Below are positions 1-8,616 of a stretch of DNA of 64,000 nucleotides, in pieces (within the stretch, counting starts at the first letter, position 1; each line of letters starts with the position of its first letter). Below the pieces are notes generated by a model. That model was not told where the DNA came from and did not search any database. It saw only the letters and a list, made by a program, of their open reading frames with translations. Source of the stretch: Streptomyces sp. NRRL S-87 (GTDB lineage: Bacteria > Actinomycetota > Actinomycetes > Streptomycetales > Streptomycetaceae); NCBI RefSeq assembly GCF_000719335.1, contig NZ_JOGB01000038.1, positions 1 through 64,000 of the forward strand, in the 5' to 3' direction. A program made the translations under genes and the position numbers.

Positions 1-70
1 ACCCCATACACACCCCACCCCCACCCAACCCCACGGAACCGCCGCCCCCGGCTCCGGCGTCCTTCCAGGC

Positions 71-739
71 GTGCAACAGCGTCATGAGCTGGGCGGTAGT
101 GCCGCCATACGACTCCGGGCCGTGAGCGGCGTACTGCTCTTCGCGCATCTCGCGCTGGTCGGCTGGCTGACTCTGCGCCCGCTCGACGTCCCCTGGGCCG
201 CGGCCGCGAACCTGACGCCGCTGGAAGGCATCCGCACCGACCTCGCCTACGGCCCCGTGGAGGCCGCCCGCCGCATCGGCGAGGGCCTGGCCCTGCTGGC
301 CCCGCTGGGGGTCCTGCTGCCCATGGCCGGCGGACGGCTCACACCCTCGCTGCTGGCGTCCTTCGTCCGCACCACCGCCGCGGCCGCGCTGATCTCGCTC
401 GGGATCCTGTTCCTGCAGACCGGGGTGCCCGGCCAGGTCGTGGACGTGGACGCGGTCCTGCTGAACGCGACCGGGGTCGCGGTCGCCCACCTCGCCGTCG
501 TACCGGCCCTCCGGTCCCGCCTGCGCCGTACGCACCCGGCCGCGGCCGCCGGCCCGGAACCGCACCCCGCACCTGGCACCCGCGGCGCGGCCCAGGGCCT
601 CATCCCGCAGCCCGGCACCGGGGGCGGCACCACCCCCACCAGCAGCGGCGCCGGCACTCAGGGATCAACCCCGAGAATTCCCAGGGTCGGAATAGCTCCC
701 TGGAGTGAGGTTCTCTCCGTCGTCCCACGCGAGTATTGA
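71..739 (+). CDS. VanZ-like family membrane protein
   Basis: 222 residues from a GTG start. About four hydrophobic segments are visible (roughly residues 18-37, 66-84, 92-117 and 124-147), with the short motif DVDAVLLNATG in the last, which resembles the D-x-x-N-G signature of VanZ-like proteins. The tail from about residue 150 is a Pro/Gly/Ala/Thr-rich low-complexity segment and probably cytoplasmic. VanZ-like proteins are small membrane proteins, some linked to teicoplanin resistance; here no glycopeptide genes are adjacent, so only the family can be called. The start could be one of several nearby codons. The gene ends 40 bases before the PspC-like gene on the same strand. Confidence 0.7.
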   Translation: MQQRHELGGSAAIRLRAVSGVLLFAHLALVGWLTLRPLDVPWAAAANLTPLEGIRTDLAYGPVEAARRIGEGLALLAPLGVLLPMAGGRLTPSLLASFVRTTAAAALISLGILFLQTGVPGQVVDVDAVLLNATGVAVAHLAVVPALRSRLRRTHPAAAAGPEPHPAPGTRGAAQGLIPQPGTGGGTTPTSSGAGTQGSTPRIPRVGIAPWSEVLSVVPREY

Positions 740-779
740 GACATCGCAGAAAGCGAGACGAACCCAAGGAGAGAAAGCC

Positions 780-983
780 ATGAGCGCGCCCCTTATCCGC
801 CCGACCAACGGACGAATGATCGGCGGCGTCTGCGCCGGCCTCGCGCAGCGCTTCGGAACCTCCGCCACCACCATGCGGGTCATCTTCGTCGCATCGTGCC
901 TGCTGCCCGGCCCGCAGTTCCTCATATACCTGGCCCTGTGGGCACTGCTGCCCTCCGAGAAGTCCCCCAAGGCCGCCTGGTAA
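780..983 (+). CDS. PspC domain-containing small membrane protein
   Basis: 67 residues. The ATG is chosen because an AAGGAG ribosome-binding site sits at 766-771. The sequence is almost only a PspC domain: a basic N-terminus, then GRMIGGVCAGLAQRFG, a V/I/F-rich helix and the ending LALWALLPSE that is typical of the family. PspC proteins are membrane proteins first known from the phage-shock response; actinobacterial short copies have no assigned role. It follows the VanZ-like gene and may be co-transcribed with it. No partner psp genes are nearby. Confidence 0.85.
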   Translation: MSAPLIRPTNGRMIGGVCAGLAQRFGTSATTMRVIFVASCLLPGPQFLIYLALWALLPSEKSPKAAW

Positions 984-1056
984 ACATTCGGAGGGCCGGG
1001 CCCAGCCCTCCGAAAAGGACCGAGGCCAGAACCGGCAACCAGGAACGGCAACCGGC

Positions 1057-1227
1057 ACCCAGCACCCAGCACCCAGCACCCAGCACCCAGCACCCAGCAC
1101 CCAGCAAAGGCAACCCGCAACCACCAACCACCCACCACCCACCACCCACCACCCACGGGCAACGGGCAACCGGCAGCCGACAACCGGCAACCCCCAACCC
1201 CCAACCCCCAGCCCCCAACCCCCAACC
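1057..1227. repeat. Three successive C-rich heptamer tandem-repeat blocks
   Basis: Between the PspC-like gene and the convergent lipoprotein gene lie about seven copies of ACCCAGC (1057-1105), about four of CCACCCA (1126-1155) and about five of CCCCCAA/CCCCCAG (1191-1227). The minus strand carries runs of GGG or GGGGG every seven bases and could fold into G-quadruplexes. No convincing gene lies in 984-1285. Confidence 0.85.
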
Positions 1228-1285
1228 CGAGCAGAATTCCTCCCCCGAGCCGCCAACGCCCGAACGGAAGGAATGCAGCACCGCG

Positions 1286-2107
1286 TCAGCGAACCGCCGC
1301 GCCCAGCTTCTCCAACTGCCGGTCCGCGAGCTCGTGCGGGACCTGAACCGGCTGCCCACCACTGGTGGCAGCGACGTTCAGGGCCATCAGCCGCACCACC
1401 GTGCTGCCCTCGCGCACGACGACGACGTGGACCGGGGCGGAGACACCCGCCGCCGCGGCAGTGGTGGTCCAGCTGACGCTCTCGTCACCGCCGACCTTGT
1501 ACGCGACGCCACGGACGTCCTTGTACGTCCCGGTCTGCTTCTCGACCGTGGCGGAGAACCCGTCGCCGCACGCCGCGATCGCCTCGCGCAGCCGGGAGAC
1601 GAGGTGCTTGGCCTCCACCTCGCTGTAGGCACTCAGCGACACGGACACGGCAAGACCGAGCTGCTTCTGGGAGCCGACGCCCCGGTTGACGGTCTCGCCC
1701 GCGGCCGGGTCGGGCTTGTCACCCATGATGTCCGCGAGCGGCTGGCAGGTCTTCTTGTCGGCCTGGGGCTGCCCGTCGGGCGCATTGGGGTTCTTGGCCT
1801 GCGCGGAGATCTGGTAGCCGGCCAGGTCGCCCTGGACCAGTGCGGCCCGCTCCAGCGGCGTACGGGCGGTCGGTACCGCCGTCGACCCGGGTGCGCCGGG
1901 GCTCGCGCTCGCTGCGGGCGTCGCCGGCACGCCGGAGCTCTTCCCCTCGGGCCGGTTCTCCGTGCGTCCCCCTCCGCCACCACCACCGCTGCCGCTGCCG
2001 CTGCCACCGCCGCTGCCCGCACAGCCCGTGGCGAGCAGGAGAAGGGGCACGGAGAGGAGCGCGGCCGCGCCCCGAGCCGTCACACGCATGTCTCGGAACT
2101 TCTTCAT
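1286..2107 (-). CDS. Secreted lipoprotein, function unknown
   Basis: 273 residues. The signal peptide ends in the lipobox LLATGC with lipidated Cys29, followed by a Gly/Ser linker (about 30-47) and a Pro/Ala/Thr-rich stretch, then a folded extracellular domain from about residue 80 with two conserved-looking cysteines (KKTCQPL and AACGDGF). The arrangement resembles actinobacterial sensor-like lipoproteins with an extracellular PknH-type fold, but I cannot assign it firmly. The ATG at 2107 has a GAGG site seven bases upstream. It is anchored on the outer face of the membrane. It stands alone; the strong hairpin at 2171-2204 separates it from the upstream gene. Confidence 0.75.
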   Translation of the reverse strand: MKKFRDMRVTARGAAALLSVPLLLLATGCAGSGGGSGSGSGGGGGGGRTENRPEGKSSGVPATPAASASPGAPGSTAVPTARTPLERAALVQGDLAGYQISAQAKNPNAPDGQPQADKKTCQPLADIMGDKPDPAAGETVNRGVGSQKQLGLAVSVSLSAYSEVEAKHLVSRLREAIAACGDGFSATVEKQTGTYKDVRGVAYKVGGDESVSWTTTAAAAGVSAPVHVVVVREGSTVVRLMALNVAATSGGQPVQVPHELADRQLEKLGAAVR

Positions 2108-2170
2108 CCGCGAACCTCATCATCCGCATGTCGTACGGGAGTTGGTGGCGATGCTGGCACAGCACGCGGC

Positions 2171-2204
2171 GGGGCGCACACCTCGTCGAAGAGGTGTGCG
2201 CCCC
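2171..2204 (-). terminator. Perfect 14-bp stem-loop terminator
   Basis: GGGGCGCACACCTC and its exact complement flank a six-base loop. It lies about 155 bases downstream of the small secreted-protein gene at 2360-2635 and upstream of the lipoprotein gene, so it probably ends the former transcript. The palindrome could act in both directions. Confidence 0.75.
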
Positions 2205-2359
2205 GTTCGGTACGCGTTCGATCGCCGCATGATTGACGACCACCACTACCCCGGTGCAACCGCCGCGCAGTCACCGCGCAACGCCCACGAACCGGCACAC
2301 GAGCGGCAGCGCGGGCCCTCACCCGAGCCGACGGGCGCGCAGCGCGGGCAACCGAACGG

Positions 2360-2635
2360 TCACGCGCCGCCGTTGAGGAGACCGCCCGCGGCCGGGAGGC
2401 CGCCGAGGAGGCCCTGGACCGGGTCGGAGGCGTCGCTGCTGGACTGCTGGACACCCTCCTCCGAGGCCTGGGCGTGGTTGAGGGTGTTGCCGAGCGGCCC
2501 GGCGACACCGGTGACGGTGTTCAGTGCGTCGGCCACACCCACCGCCGGGGCGGCGGAAGCGGTGCCGGCGGCGGCTGCGGCGAAAGCGGCACCGATGACG
2601 GCGACACCGAGGGTCTTGGCAGCTGACTGCTTCAT
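2360..2635 (-). CDS. Small secreted protein, function unknown
   Basis: 91 residues. Residues 1-28 are a Sec signal peptide with an AxA cleavage site (TASA before AP). The mature protein of about 62 residues is rich in Gly, Ala, Asn and Ser, has no cysteine, and ends GGLLNGGA. Small secreted proteins of this make-up are common in Streptomyces and often have no assigned role. It lacks the chaplin cysteine and hydrophobic core pattern, so I do not call it a chaplin. Single gene between two strong terminators. Confidence 0.75.
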   Translation of the reverse strand: MKQSAAKTLGVAVIGAAFAAAAAGTASAAPAVGVADALNTVTGVAGPLGNTLNHAQASEEGVQQSSSDASDPVQGLLGGLPAAGGLLNGGA

Positions 2636-2724
2636 GAAATCTCGTCCTTGCGACGGGGAACTGAGCGGCTCCGCAAACTAGCCACCCCAAACCCCCTCCC
2701 GCAAACATCCTTAAATAAGAAGAA

Positions 2725-2751
2725 GCGCCCGGGAGTCGAACTCCCGAGCGC
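2725..2751 (-). terminator. Rho-independent terminator after add
   Basis: An 11-bp GC stem with one G-T pair and a TTCGA loop (minus strand), followed by TTCTTCTTATTT. It lies 34 bases after the add stop codon. The T-rich tail makes the direction clear. Confidence 0.85.
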
Positions 2752-2784
2752 CTCCCTTCGCCGTACCGGATCGGCGATTCCGCC

Positions 2785-3939
2785 TTACGCGGAGACAGAC
2801 CCGCTGGTGGAGGCGGTCTGCCGGAAAAGCCACTCGGACTTCAGCTCCGCGTAACCCGGCTTGATCACGTCGTTGATCATCGCCAGTCGTTCATCGAAAG
2901 GAATGAACGCCGACTTCATGGCATTGACGGTGAACCACTGCATGTCGTCGAGCGAATAGCCGAAGGTGTCGACGAGGTGCTCGAACTCCCGGCTCATGCT
3001 CGTGCCGCTCATCAGGCGGTTGTCGGTATTGACCGTGAGACGGAAGTGCAGGCGGCGCAGCAACCCGATCGGGTGCTCGGCGTACGAGGCCGCGGCGCCC
3101 GTCTGCAGGTTCGAGGTCGGGCACATCTCCAGGGGGATGCGCTTGTCGCGGACGTACGAGGCCAGCCGGCCCAGCGTCACGCTGCCGTCGGCGGCGACCT
3201 CGATGTCGTCGATGATCTTCACGCCGTGTCCGAGCCGGTCGGCGCCGCACCACTGCAGCGCCTGCCAGATCGACGGCAGGCCGAAGGCCTCGCCCGCGTG
3301 GATCGTGAAGTGGTTGTTCTCCCGCTTCAGGTACTCGAACGCGTCGAGGTGACGGGTGGGCGGGAAGCCCGCCTCGGCACCCGCGATGTCGAAGCCGACG
3401 ACGCCGTTGTCCCGGTAGCGGTTGGCCAGTTCGGCGATCTCCAGCGCGCGGGCGGCGTGCCGCATGGCGGTGAGCAGCGCGCCGACGCGGATGCGGTGAC
3501 CGTTGGCCTTCGCGCGGCGCTCGCCCTCGCGGAAGCCCTCGTTGACGGCCTCGACGACCTCTTCGAGCGTCAGGCCGCCCTCGAGGTGCTGCTCAGGGGC
3601 GTAACGGATCTCGGCGTAGACGACGCCGTCCTCGGCGAGGTCCTCGGCGCACTCGGCGGCGACGCGGAACAGCGCGTCGCGGGTCTGCATGACGGCGCAG
3701 GTGTGCGCGAACGTCTCCAGGTAGCGCGGCAGGGAACCGGAGTCCGCGGCCTCGCGGAACCAGATGCCGAGCTTGTCGGCATCGGTCTCGGGGAGGCTCT
3801 CGTAGCCCGCCTCGGCGGCGAGCTCGATGATCGTCCCGGGGCGCAGACCGCCGTCCAGGTGGTCGTGCAGCAGCACCTTCGGGGAGCGGCGGATCTGATC
3901 CGGCGTGGGCAGGTTGGGGGTCTCGCTCGTCATTTCCAA
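2785..3939 (-). CDS. add: Adenosine deaminase
   Basis: 384 residues, normal length. It hydrolyses adenosine or deoxyadenosine to inosine in the cytoplasm. The metal-binding HDHLDGG (His25, His27) is near the N-terminus, followed by IHAGEAFG with the catalytic Glu, GHGVKI, and the late metal Asp in NTDN. GGAG at 3947-3950 sits seven bases before a TTG (3939) and thirteen before an ATG (3933), so either may be the start. The palindrome at 3950-3961 overlaps this region and suggests repression as part of the nucleoside regulon seen at deoA and the transporter genes. Confidence 0.95.
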   Translation of the reverse strand: MEMTSETPNLPTPDQIRRSPKVLLHDHLDGGLRPGTIIELAAEAGYESLPETDADKLGIWFREAADSGSLPRYLETFAHTCAVMQTRDALFRVAAECAEDLAEDGVVYAEIRYAPEQHLEGGLTLEEVVEAVNEGFREGERRAKANGHRIRVGALLTAMRHAARALEIAELANRYRDNGVVGFDIAGAEAGFPPTRHLDAFEYLKRENNHFTIHAGEAFGLPSIWQALQWCGADRLGHGVKIIDDIEVAADGSVTLGRLASYVRDKRIPLEMCPTSNLQTGAAASYAEHPIGLLRRLHFRLTVNTDNRLMSGTSMSREFEHLVDTFGYSLDDMQWFTVNAMKSAFIPFDERLAMINDVIKPGYAELKSEWLFRQTASTSGSVSA

Positions 3940-3949
3940 ACTCTAACTC

Positions 3950-3961
3950 CTACGCGCGTAG
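3950..3961 (-). promoter_or_regulatory. CTACGCGCGTAG operator upstream of add
   Basis: Perfect 12-bp palindrome 11-17 bases before the alternative add starts, touching the ribosome-binding site. The same sequence, with zero to two mismatches, occurs at 11674-11685, 16410-16421 and 17635-17646, each time before a nucleoside gene. The cognate regulator is not encoded in this window as far as I can see. Confidence 0.75.
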
Positions 3962-4047
3962 AGCGAGCGGCCGACGGTCTGGGTCGATACGTAACAGTGA
4001 CCGTGCGGACGGGTGGCGTACACCTACCCGTCTGAGAGTGTTCCGCC

Positions 4048-4911
4048 ATGGCACAGCAGACGGCCCGTCTGGGACGGGCGAACGGCTCGGGCTCCGCGGT
4101 CAGCGGGGTGGTGCTCCTCCTCCCGGGATCCGCCCCCTTCGCTCCCGGCCTCCGCGCTTTACCCCCGTTCTTCTCCCTTCCTTCGTCATCACCAGCGCCG
4201 GCTCCCCCGCCGTCTCCCCGTCCCGCCCTCCTCCCGCCTTCACCCCTGTCCCCCCTCTCGCCCCTGTCCCCCCTCTCACCCCTGTCCCCCCTCTCACCCC
4301 TCTCCCCCGGCCCGCTCCGCGCCCTCGCCCGCGCGCTCGCCAAGGCCGGTGCGACGGAGGGGCTGGTCACGCACGTGGTGCAGTACGGCGGCCGGCGGGC
4401 GGACTTCGCCCTGGACGCGGCATGGGGCGCGGACGAGGCGCAGCGCCGCTACGGGGACGTGCCGATCTGCCTCGCGGGGTACGGGGCCGGAGGGCTGGCG
4501 GCGTTGCGGGCAGCCGGACACGAGGCAGTCAACTCGGCCCTCGCGCTCGCGCCTTGCATTCCGGAAGCCGAGGAGGGGCCCTCTCCCGAACCGGTGAAAC
4601 ACCTCGCCGGACGCCAGGTGTTGATCGTGCACGGCACCAACGACACCAGAACCGACCCGGAGTTGTCCTTCCGGCTCGCGGCGCGGGCGAAGAAGGCGAA
4701 CCGCAGTACGTGCCGCTTCGAAGTGCATTCGGACGGACACGGGTTGCGCGAGCACCGCACAGAAGTCATAGCGCTGGCCGTGGACTTCGTACTGGGCGCG
4801 GTCTTCTCGGGCCGGTACTCACGACCGGTGACCGACGCGCTCGCGGCACCTCCGCCCCTGGGCCTGCGCATGCCCCTGGCCTCCGGATTCGGCCGCTCCC
4901 TGCGGGGGTGA
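4048..4911 (+). CDS. Alpha/beta-hydrolase-like protein with a repeat insertion and a TTA codon
   Basis: 287 residues. The C-terminal two-thirds has an alpha/beta-hydrolase layout: a nucleophile-elbow-like GYGAGG, then LIVHGTND with a candidate Asp, and SDGHGL with a candidate His. The elbow has Gly where the catalytic Ser would be, so hydrolase activity is doubtful. Residues about 38-88 are a Pro/Ser/Leu low-complexity insertion including an SPL repeat encoded by 18-bp tandem units. Codon 38 (4159-4161) is TTA, the rare leucine codon read by the developmental bldA tRNA in Streptomyces, so expression may be limited to late growth. It is convergent with the LysR gene across a tandem-repeat spacer. 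Confidence 0.6.
   Translation: MAQQTARLGRANGSGSAVSGVVLLLPGSAPFAPGLRALPPFFSLPSSSPAPAPPPSPRPALLPPSPLSPLSPLSPLSPLSPLSPLSPGPLRALARALAKAGATEGLVTHVVQYGGRRADFALDAAWGADEAQRRYGDVPICLAGYGAGGLAALRAAGHEAVNSALALAPCIPEAEEGPSPEPVKHLAGRQVLIVHGTNDTRTDPELSFRLAARAKKANRSTCRFEVHSDGHGLREHRTEVIALAVDFVLGAVFSGRYSRPVTDALAAPPPLGLRMPLASGFGRSLRG
4242..4305 (+). repeat. 18-bp coding tandem repeat (about 3.5 copies)
   Basis: The unit CCCCTGTCCCCCCTCTCA recurs at 4242, 4260, 4278 and partly at 4296, in frame, and encodes repeated Pro-Leu-Ser. It lies inside the hydrolase-like gene and probably varies in copy number between strains. Confidence 0.85.
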
Positions 4912-4939
4912 CGCGCCCGCGACCCGAGCCGGACCCACC

Positions 4940-5062
4940 AGACCCGCCGGACCCACCCCCACCCGTCGTCCACCCCACCCGTCGTCCACCCCACCCGTCG
5001 TCCACCCCCACCCGTCGCCGTCCACCCCACCCCTCGTCCACCCCCACCCGTCGCCCACCCCC
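4940..5062. repeat. Degenerate tandem repeat CACCCGTCGTCCACCC
   Basis: About seven imperfect copies of a 14-17 bp unit fill the 161-base spacer between the convergent hydrolase-like and LysR genes. There is no coding signal; the minus strand is G-rich. Confidence 0.8.
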
Positions 5063-5072
5063 ATCCCACCCC

Positions 5073-6017
5073 TCACGCCACGTACGGCTCCTGCCCGTCC
5101 GGCAGGAGGCGCCCGCGGCGCGAGAGGAGGAAGCGCTTGAAGGCGGCGACCGGCGGGGTGTCGGGGTGGCCGTCGAGCCAGGCGACGCCGATCTCGCGGA
5201 CCGCCCGCGGGGCCGTCACGGTCAGCTCGACCACCCCGGGCCGGGCCACCGCCGGGGGCGGCAGCAGGGCCACGCCGAGCCCCGCCGCCACCAGGCCGCG
5301 CAGGGTCTCGGCCTCCTCCCCCTCGAAGGCGACCCGCGGCCTGAAGCCCGCCTCGGCGCAGAGGTCGTCGGTGATCCGTCGGAGCCCGTAGCCCGGTTCG
5401 AGGGTGACGAAGGTTTCCTCGGCGGCCTCCGCGAGGCGGATCCGCTTGCGCGTGGCGAGCCGGTGGTCGTCCGGCACCACCAGCCGCAGCCGCTGCTCGT
5501 CGAGGCGCCGTCCCACCAGGTCCGGGGCCTCCGGCACGGGAGAGGTCAGGCACAGGTCCAACTCCCCGGCCCGCAACCGTTCCAGCATCGCCTCGCCGTA
5601 GTTCTGGACGAGGGAGAAGCGGACGTGCGGATGGTCCACCCGGAAGGCCCGGATCAGTCCGGGTACGGTCTCCGAACCCATGGTGTGCAGGAAACCGAAG
5701 GCGACGTGGCCGGTGGCGGGGTCGGCGTCCGCCCGGACCGCGTGCGCGGCCCGGGCGATCTCGGCGAGCGCCCGGTCGGAGCCGGCGAGGAAGGAACGCC
5801 CGGCGGGGGTGAGGGACACGCTGCGACCCCGGCGGGCGAACAGCGCCACGCCCAGATCGGCCTCCAGCCGGACCATGGCGCGGCTCAACGTCGGCTGCGG
5901 AACGCCGAGTTCGTGGGCGGCGCGGGTCACGTGCTCGTGGCGGGCGACGGCCGCGAACCAGGCCAGCCGCGGGGCGAGCAGGTTTGTCACGGCGATGTCT
6001 TCTTCGTAACGGCTCAT
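5073..6017 (-). CDS. LysR-family transcriptional regulator
   Basis: 314 residues from the ATG at 6017, which has a GGGGGTG site about seven bases upstream; longer in-frame starts have no such site. The N-terminal winged helix-turn-helix is clear (VTRAAHELGVPQPTLSRAM, then LFARRGRSVSLTPAG), followed by a LysR substrate-binding domain from about residue 90 to 295. It is divergent from the MFS transporter at 6116, with 98 bases between, the usual arrangement of a LysR regulator and its target. The inducer is unknown. The last residues run into the repeat spacer. Confidence 0.9.
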   Translation of the reverse strand: MSRYEEDIAVTNLLAPRLAWFAAVARHEHVTRAAHELGVPQPTLSRAMVRLEADLGVALFARRGRSVSLTPAGRSFLAGSDRALAEIARAAHAVRADADPATGHVAFGFLHTMGSETVPGLIRAFRVDHPHVRFSLVQNYGEAMLERLRAGELDLCLTSPVPEAPDLVGRRLDEQRLRLVVPDDHRLATRKRIRLAEAAEETFVTLEPGYGLRRITDDLCAEAGFRPRVAFEGEEAETLRGLVAAGLGVALLPPPAVARPGVVELTVTAPRAVREIGVAWLDGHPDTPPVAAFKRFLLSRRGRLLPDGQEPYVA

Positions 6018-6115
6018 TGACAAGCACCCCCGTGAGCTCCACTTATGCGGCAGCGTATCGATTTTCGCGATTCGACGCATTGGACGCATGAAATACGGCG
6101 GCCTAGTTTTGACGT

Positions 6116-7468
6116 ATGCCTCCCGCTCATACCGGGGCACCCGTCACCACGGGTGCCTCCACCCCGTCGTCCCTCGAACCCGCCGAACCCGCCGAAGCCG
6201 CCGAAGCGCCCCGAGCCGCAGTCGCCGAAGCCCCCCGGCCGGCCCCCGAGCGGCACGAGCCCGGCTCCGCCGGCTACCGCCGCATGAGCCTCGCGCTCTT
6301 CGCCGCCGGCCTGGCGACCTTCGCGCTCCTCTACTCCACGCAGGCCCTGCTGCCCGCCGTCTCCGCCGGGTTCGGCGTGACGGCCGGCCAGGCCAGCTGG
6401 ACCGTCTCCGCGGCCACCGGCGCGCTCGCCCTCTTCGTACTGCCGCTCAGCGCCCTCTCCGAGCGCGTGGGCCGCACCCGGATGATGACGGTCTCCCTGG
6501 CGCTCGCGGTCGGTGTCGGCCTGCTGGTGCCGTTCGCGCCGAACCTCACCACGCTGGTCGTGCTGCGCGCCGTGCAGGGCGCAGCCCTGGCCGGACTGCC
6601 GGCGAGCGCGATGGCGTACCTGGCGGAGGAGGTCCGGCCGAAGGCGCTGGTCGGCGCCATCGGACTGTTCGTCGCGGGCAACTCGATCGGCGGCATGAGC
6701 GGCCGGCTGGTCACCGGTTGGGCGGCCCAGCTGTGGGGCTGGCGGGCCGGGCTGGCGGCGGTGGGCGTGCTGGCGCTGGCCTGCGCGCTGGTCTTCCGGG
6801 CGCTGCTGCCCCGGGCACGCTTCTTCGCCCCCGCCGCGATCGACCCGCGGTCCCTGGCCCGTACCGTCGGCGGCCACCTGCGCGACCCCCTGCTGCTGCG
6901 CCTCTACGGCATCGGCGCGCTCTTCATGACGGTCTTCGGCGCGGTCTACACCGTGATCGGCTACCGCCTGGTCGACGACTTCTCCCTGCCGCAGGGCGTG
7001 GTGGGCTCGGTGTTCCTGGTCTACCTCGTCGGTACGGCCTCCTCGGCAGCCGCCGGTCAGCTGGTGGCCCGCACCGGCCGCCGCGGGGCGCTGTACCTGG
7101 CCGTGTCGACCACGGCGGCCGGGCTGCTGCTCTCGCTGGCGGACGGCCTGGCCCCGATCCTGCTCGGCCTGGTGCTGATCACGGCCGGCTTCTTCGCCGG
7201 TCACGCGGTGGCCTCGTCCTCGGTGAGCCGGGCGGCGAAGACCGGGCGGGCACAGGCCTCGGCCCTGTACCAGTCCGCGTACTACCTGGGGTCCAGCGCG
7301 GGCGGCACGCTCGGCGCGGTCGCCTACCACGCGGGGGGCTGGTCGGCCACGGTCGCACTGGGGCTGGTGGCGGTGCTCGGCGTCGTGTCGATCACCCTGT
7401 ACGGGACCCGGGTGGCACGCCTGGAAGAGCGGCGCCTGACCCGGCACCGGCTGGCGCGGGCGGCCTGA
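6116..7468 (+). CDS. MFS transporter
   Basis: 450 residues with twelve predicted membrane helices after a 55-residue Ala/Pro/Glu-rich cytoplasmic N-terminus. Family signs include RVGRTRMMT between helices 2 and 3 and the VLRAVQGAALAG segment in helix 4 typical of proton-coupled drug or metabolite exporters. The closest recognisable type is the YnfM-like exporters. The neighbouring divergent LysR gene probably controls it. Substrate unknown. Confidence 0.85.
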   Translation: MPPAHTGAPVTTGASTPSSLEPAEPAEAAEAPRAAVAEAPRPAPERHEPGSAGYRRMSLALFAAGLATFALLYSTQALLPAVSAGFGVTAGQASWTVSAATGALALFVLPLSALSERVGRTRMMTVSLALAVGVGLLVPFAPNLTTLVVLRAVQGAALAGLPASAMAYLAEEVRPKALVGAIGLFVAGNSIGGMSGRLVTGWAAQLWGWRAGLAAVGVLALACALVFRALLPRARFFAPAAIDPRSLARTVGGHLRDPLLLRLYGIGALFMTVFGAVYTVIGYRLVDDFSLPQGVVGSVFLVYLVGTASSAAAGQLVARTGRRGALYLAVSTTAAGLLLSLADGLAPILLGLVLITAGFFAGHAVASSSVSRAAKTGRAQASALYQSAYYLGSSAGGTLGAVAYHAGGWSATVALGLVAVLGVVSITLYGTRVARLEERRLTRHRLARAA

Positions 7469-7481
7469 CCACCCGCACCGG

Positions 7482-7606
7482 ACCCGGCCCGCACCAGGCC
7501 CGGCCCGTACCAGGCCGGCCGCACCGGACCCCGCCTGCACCGGACCCGGCCCGCACCAGGCCCGGCCCGCACGGGACCAGGCCCGCCCCGGACCTGCCCC
7601 CCCCCG
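7482..7606. repeat. CCGGACCCGGCCCGCACCAG-type tandem repeat
   Basis: Imperfect copies of a unit built from CACCGGACCCGGCCCG and CACCAGGCCCGGCCCG repeat about seven times directly after the MFS stop codon. Nothing in 7469-7764 looks coding until the GTG at 7765. Confidence 0.75.
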
Positions 7607-7764
7607 CCTACGGTCCGTAGCCCCGCCTACACCGTAAGTACGGTCCGATCTACGGCCTCCCGGAGCGCAACTACGAGCCCTCCTCGTGCATCTCTTCTTC
7701 CAAGAGGACATGACGCACCGCGGGAGCACACGCCCGCGGGAGCAGGTGGAAAGCGGAGGGCGCC

Positions 7765-8520
7765 GTGGGGGCGACGGGCACGACCGGCACGAAGACGACA
7801 GAGGCAGCGGCGGCGGGGATACGGCGGTTCCGCCCCGGCCGCAGGGCCGGGCTGGCGGGGGCGGTGGCCGCGCTGACCGTACCGCTCGCGCTGGCGGCGG
7901 GCACGGGCTCCGCACATGCGGCCTCGTGCACCGCCGGCACCGGGCCGTACCAGAAGCAGGTGGAGAAGTTCCTCGGGCGACCGGTGGACGGCCGCCAGTC
8001 GGTCGCGGACTGCCAGGCGACCAAGGCCTTCCAGGCCAAGCACGGCATCACCCCGACCATCGGGTACGCGGGACCGGTGACGTGGCGGACGATGAACACG
8101 ATGCTGGCGCAGCGGGCGGCCGGCCGTAACCCGAACAAGGCGGGCACCTGCCCGACCAACCGGGGCCGGATCGCGTGCGTGGACCTGACCCGGCAGCTCA
8201 GCTGGATCCAGGACGGGGCGACCCTGAAGTACGGGCCGGTGCCGGTGCGCACGGGCAAGGACGGCACGGAGACCCGGACCGGGCTGAAGAAGATCTACTA
8301 CCGGGACATCGACCACTGGTCGAGCCTGTACCACGTGTCGATGCCGTACTCGCAGTTCTTCGACGGCGGGCAGGCGTTCCACTCGGTGACGAAGAGCATG
8401 TGGAACCCGCCCGGCTCGGCCGGCTGCGTGAACATGACGCCGACCGACGCGAAGGCGTACTGGAACCTGCTCAAGAACGGTGAGGACGTCTTCGTGTACG
8501 GGCGGAAGCCGGGCACCTGA
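7765..8520 (+). CDS. Secreted L,D-transpeptidase family protein
   Basis: 251 residues. GTG start with GGAGGG at 7755-7760. A long basic N-terminus precedes a Sec signal sequence ending around GSAHAASC (residues 47-54). A peptidoglycan-binding-like region follows (about 60-110, with FQAKHGI), then a YkuD catalytic domain with SAGCVNM containing the catalytic Cys. Such enzymes form 3-3 cross-links in peptidoglycan outside the membrane. The protein is small for an L,D-transpeptidase and has no Ig-like domains. A second such enzyme is at 30006-30878. Confidence 0.85.
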   Translation: MGATGTTGTKTTEAAAAGIRRFRPGRRAGLAGAVAALTVPLALAAGTGSAHAASCTAGTGPYQKQVEKFLGRPVDGRQSVADCQATKAFQAKHGITPTIGYAGPVTWRTMNTMLAQRAAGRNPNKAGTCPTNRGRIACVDLTRQLSWIQDGATLKYGPVPVRTGKDGTETRTGLKKIYYRDIDHWSSLYHVSMPYSQFFDGGQAFHSVTKSMWNPPGSAGCVNMTPTDAKAYWNLLKNGEDVFVYGRKPGT

Positions 8521-8527
8521 CGGCACC

Positions 8528-8545
8528 GCACCGGCATTCCGGTGC
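8528..8545 (+). terminator. 7-bp stem-loop after the L,D-transpeptidase gene
   Basis: GCACCGG, CATT loop, CCGGTGC, then TTCGG, starting seven bases after the stop codon. Confidence 0.6.
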
Positions 8546-8616
8546 TTCGGCGGGCCGTTGTCAGTCCCCTCGGGTAGCTTCCCATGCGTAGGGATCTATC
8601 TGGGGGACTGATCACC

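Noticed and set aside
896..2236. 446-codon plus-strand frame through the heptamer repeats
   Set aside because: Composition is typical of antisense translation of the lipoprotein gene and repeats; no recognisable domain and no ribosome-binding site.
2360..2635. Chaplin or rodlin surface protein
   Set aside because: No chaplin domain pattern or paired cysteines; only a signal peptide and Gly/Asn-rich mature region.
2725..2751. tRNA T-arm-like sequence (GGGAG-TTCGA-CTCCC)
   Set aside because: The loop is five bases, not seven, there is no anticodon or D arm around it, and a T-rich tract follows; it is a terminator.
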